Shown here one piece after another: positions 62,678 to 64,000 of a DNA stretch of 64,000 nucleotides; the stretch's first letter is position 1, and each line of letters begins with the position of its first letter. Location: positions 62,001 through 126,000 of the forward strand of contig CAIZRG010000051.1 in assembly GCA_903935335.1 (NCBI GenBank), written 5' to 3'. The notes under the pieces were generated by a model. That model was not told the DNA's origin, ran no database searches, and was given only the letters and a program-made list of their open reading frames with translations. The translations under genes and the position numbers were made by a program. The stretch is from Oligoflexia bacterium. GTDB taxonomy: Bacteria > Bdellovibrionota > UBA1018.

Positions 62678-63157
62678 CTACAACTCCCCTATTGTTGAGA
62701 TTGATGTACCCGACTGTAACTGGGTAACAGGTGGAAGACGGAGTTCAACTTCATGGCTTTCTTTTTGCCCAAGAGGATTCAACACTGTTTCTTTGATTAC
62801 AATTTTTTCAACAGTAATCCTCTTAATATAGCCACTATTAACTCCAATTTTCATTTTTTCTGAAACAAAGTATGTCTTCCCTCCAGGCGAAACAAGCATA
62901 GCTCGAACTTTTTCTGGCCCTGTTATAACTCCAATCATCTTAAATTCACTTGCTGAATATTTCTCTAATTCTGACCCACCTACTTTAGCTACTTTTACAA
63001 CAATTTCTGGCCCACGAAAAGGGTCACGAAGCTTAGCAAAACGCTCTGGGATTGCTAGCTCCACTCTTCTAGGCTCCTCAATAGCAATTGAATTGACAAT
63101 AAATAGTAAATTTGAGTTAATTAAAAATAAAAAAATAAAAAAAATATTTCTATTCAT
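62678..63157 (-). CDS. pilP: Type IV pilus inner-membrane-to-secretin linker PilP
   Basis: A 159-residue protein with signal peptide (FFIFLFLINSNLLFIVNS) and the PilP domain (EFKMIGVITGPEKVRAMLVS, PGGKTYFVSEKMKIGVNSGY, IKRITVEKIVIKE). PilP joins PilNO in the inner membrane to PilQ. Most PilP proteins are lipoproteins, but this one has no lipobox Cys near residue 20 and probably stays attached by an uncleaved helix or is free. Its ATG overlaps the pilO stop (ATGA-type). Confidence 0.9.
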   Translation of the reverse strand: MNRNIFFIFLFLINSNLLFIVNSIAIEEPRRVELAIPERFAKLRDPFRGPEIVVKVAKVGGSELEKYSASEFKMIGVITGPEKVRAMLVSPGGKTYFVSEKMKIGVNSGYIKRITVEKIVIKETVLNPLGQKESHEVELRLPPVTQLQSGTSISTIGEL

Positions 63158-63837
63158 GATCCGACCTGCTGTAATCCTTTAGATTCAGTATTTGAATCTA
63201 TTGGAATAAGTGGTGTATTATTTTTATCAGATTTCCCAACAGAGTCTGCCACTGAGCCTCGGTATTTGTAAGTTTTTAAATCTATTTTTCCATTTAAAAC
63301 AACATACTGCTGCTGACTAGAAGCAACAGGACTTAGCTCAATCATATCGATCTTAACAATTTCAGAAACATTAGATATTCTATCTAAAAAACTAATAACC
63401 TGAACAAAAACCCCCTGAATCGACATTTGAAATGTTGATTCAGAATAAAATTCTTTATCTTGAGAACCATTCGGCTTTAGAGCTACGACAGAAACACCCA
63501 TTCGTTTAGCTTCAATAATTAACATTTTCATGAAAGCAGGTACGTCAGATTTTTCAGAAAGAACTTCTTTCATATTTTGAAGCTCTAACATTGCACTACG
63601 AATCTCTTCTTTTTTTGCATCTAAAGTTTTTAAAAACTGATTAGCTTCATTAATTTTTTTTCTTAATTTTACCTCATTTGCTTTTGCTGCATGAATCTCA
63701 GAATTTTTTGTGCCTAGCTCTGATTGAGAGTCATTTTCAAAATTATAATAACCAAACCCAAGATAACCAAGATAAATAACCAGAATTAAAGATGCAGGAA
63801 TTTTGTCTATAATTTCTTTAATTGTATCGCCGTTCAC
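63154..63837 (-). CDS. pilO: Type IV pilus assembly protein PilO
   Basis: A 227-residue protein with a cytoplasmic tip, one membrane helix (IPASLILVIYLGYLGFGYYN), coiled coil (about 40-110) and ferredoxin-like C-terminal domain (MSIQGVFVQVISFLDRISNV; IVKIDMIELSPVA). It dimerises with PilN. The start is GTG at 63837, just after pilN, and its stop overlaps pilP. A good ribosome binding site (CGGAGAT) is in the pilN end. Confidence 0.92.
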   Translation of the reverse strand: MNGDTIKEIIDKIPASLILVIYLGYLGFGYYNFENDSQSELGTKNSEIHAAKANEVKLRKKINEANQFLKTLDAKKEEIRSAMLELQNMKEVLSEKSDVPAFMKMLIIEAKRMGVSVVALKPNGSQDKEFYSESTFQMSIQGVFVQVISFLDRISNVSEIVKIDMIELSPVASSQQQYVVLNGKIDLKTYKYRGSVADSVGKSDKNNTPLIPIDSNTESKGLQQVGS

Positions 63838-63843
63838 ACGTAT

Positions 63844-64000
63844 TTATCTCCGTTTAATTAGCAATTGATAATTAGAAAGATCAGACCCTGAGTGACTTAC
63901 TTCTTGCTGAGTATCAACAATTTCTATTGATGAGAAATATGAAACTTCTCTAGAATTTTTCATAAATTCTGAAATTGAAGTCAAACCGATAGAATGACCC
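63844..64000 (-). CDS. pilN: C-terminal end of PilN, cut by the window edge
   Basis: The leftward frame running in from the edge reads HSIGLTSISEFMKNSREVSY, then FSSIEIVDTQQEVSHSGSDL and ends NYQLLIKRR with TAA at 63844. Position directly before pilO and the ferredoxin-like pattern fit the PilN C-terminus. Only 52 codons are visible, so identification rests mainly on gene order. Confidence 0.7.
   Translation of the reverse strand, partial: GHSIGLTSISEFMKNSREVSYFSSIEIVDTQQEVSHSGSDLSNYQLLIKRR

Overview
The window looks like chromosomal DNA of an AT-rich Gram-negative bacterium. It has Omp85/TamB outer-membrane assembly, a PilN-O-P-Q type IV pilus operon, TonB-receptor-like and other beta-barrel proteins, GroESL, and a PHB-type regulator. 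Gene content and order (rpsB-tsf-pyrH-frr-uppS-cdsA-rseP; pilNOPQ next to efp-accB-accC) fit Deltaproteobacteria in the broad sense, for example a Bdellovibrionota- or Myxococcota-related lineage. This placement is inferred from family resemblance by eye and is not proven. Several exported proteins of eukaryotic type (F-box/LRR, protein kinase, ankyrin) suggest a life in contact with eukaryotic cells.

Layout. 1-4506: a TPR protein running off the left edge, a PhaR-like regulator, a small beta-barrel and groESL, with strong hairpins between them. 4829-12500: a tRNA-Phe gene followed by an accessory, very AT-rich stretch. It carries an F-box/LRR gene read antisense into the tRNA, an exported kinase, a 732-bp defective insertion sequence with near-complete terminal inverted repeats, a secreted protein split at an A8 tract with a HicA-like C-terminus, a decayed IS481-like transposase, a possible toxin with a frameshifted partner, and a lipoprotein. 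12666-19539: an ABC-2 exporter operon, a parA-parB pair with two copies of a GC-rich 16-bp palindrome that may be its centromere, a DUF1460 amidase-like protein and an MscS channel. 19566-34194: a long leftward housekeeping block (tig, truA, asd, pssA, tsaB, rseP, cdsA, uppS, frr, pyrH, tsf, rpsB). 34444-46080: a second mixed region with a long coiled-coil protein, a TonB-receptor-like protein, two TPM-domain proteins, a bacterioferritin-like protein, RibD, a CHASE2 histidine kinase with an NtrC-type regulator, and an exported ankyrin protein. 46396-64000: a leftward block with a PpiC foldase, a QEGLA-motif metalloprotease, rpsI-rplM, Omp85, TamB, accC-accB, efp and the type IV pilus genes.

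The envelope genes form a coherent set: PpiC, Omp85 and TamB assemble the outer membrane, RseP, CdsA, PssA and UppS serve membrane stress and lipid or wall precursors, and PilNOPQ forms the pilus alignment complex and secretin. The most unusual material is (1) the exported eukaryotic-like genes at the tRNA-Phe locus, two of which are broken exactly at 8-9 nt homopolymers in or near the secretion-signal part, so they may be switched or rescued by slippage, and (2) a ParABS-like locus whose candidate parS, GGTCGCCGTGGCGACC, differs from the usual one, with one copy inside parA itself.
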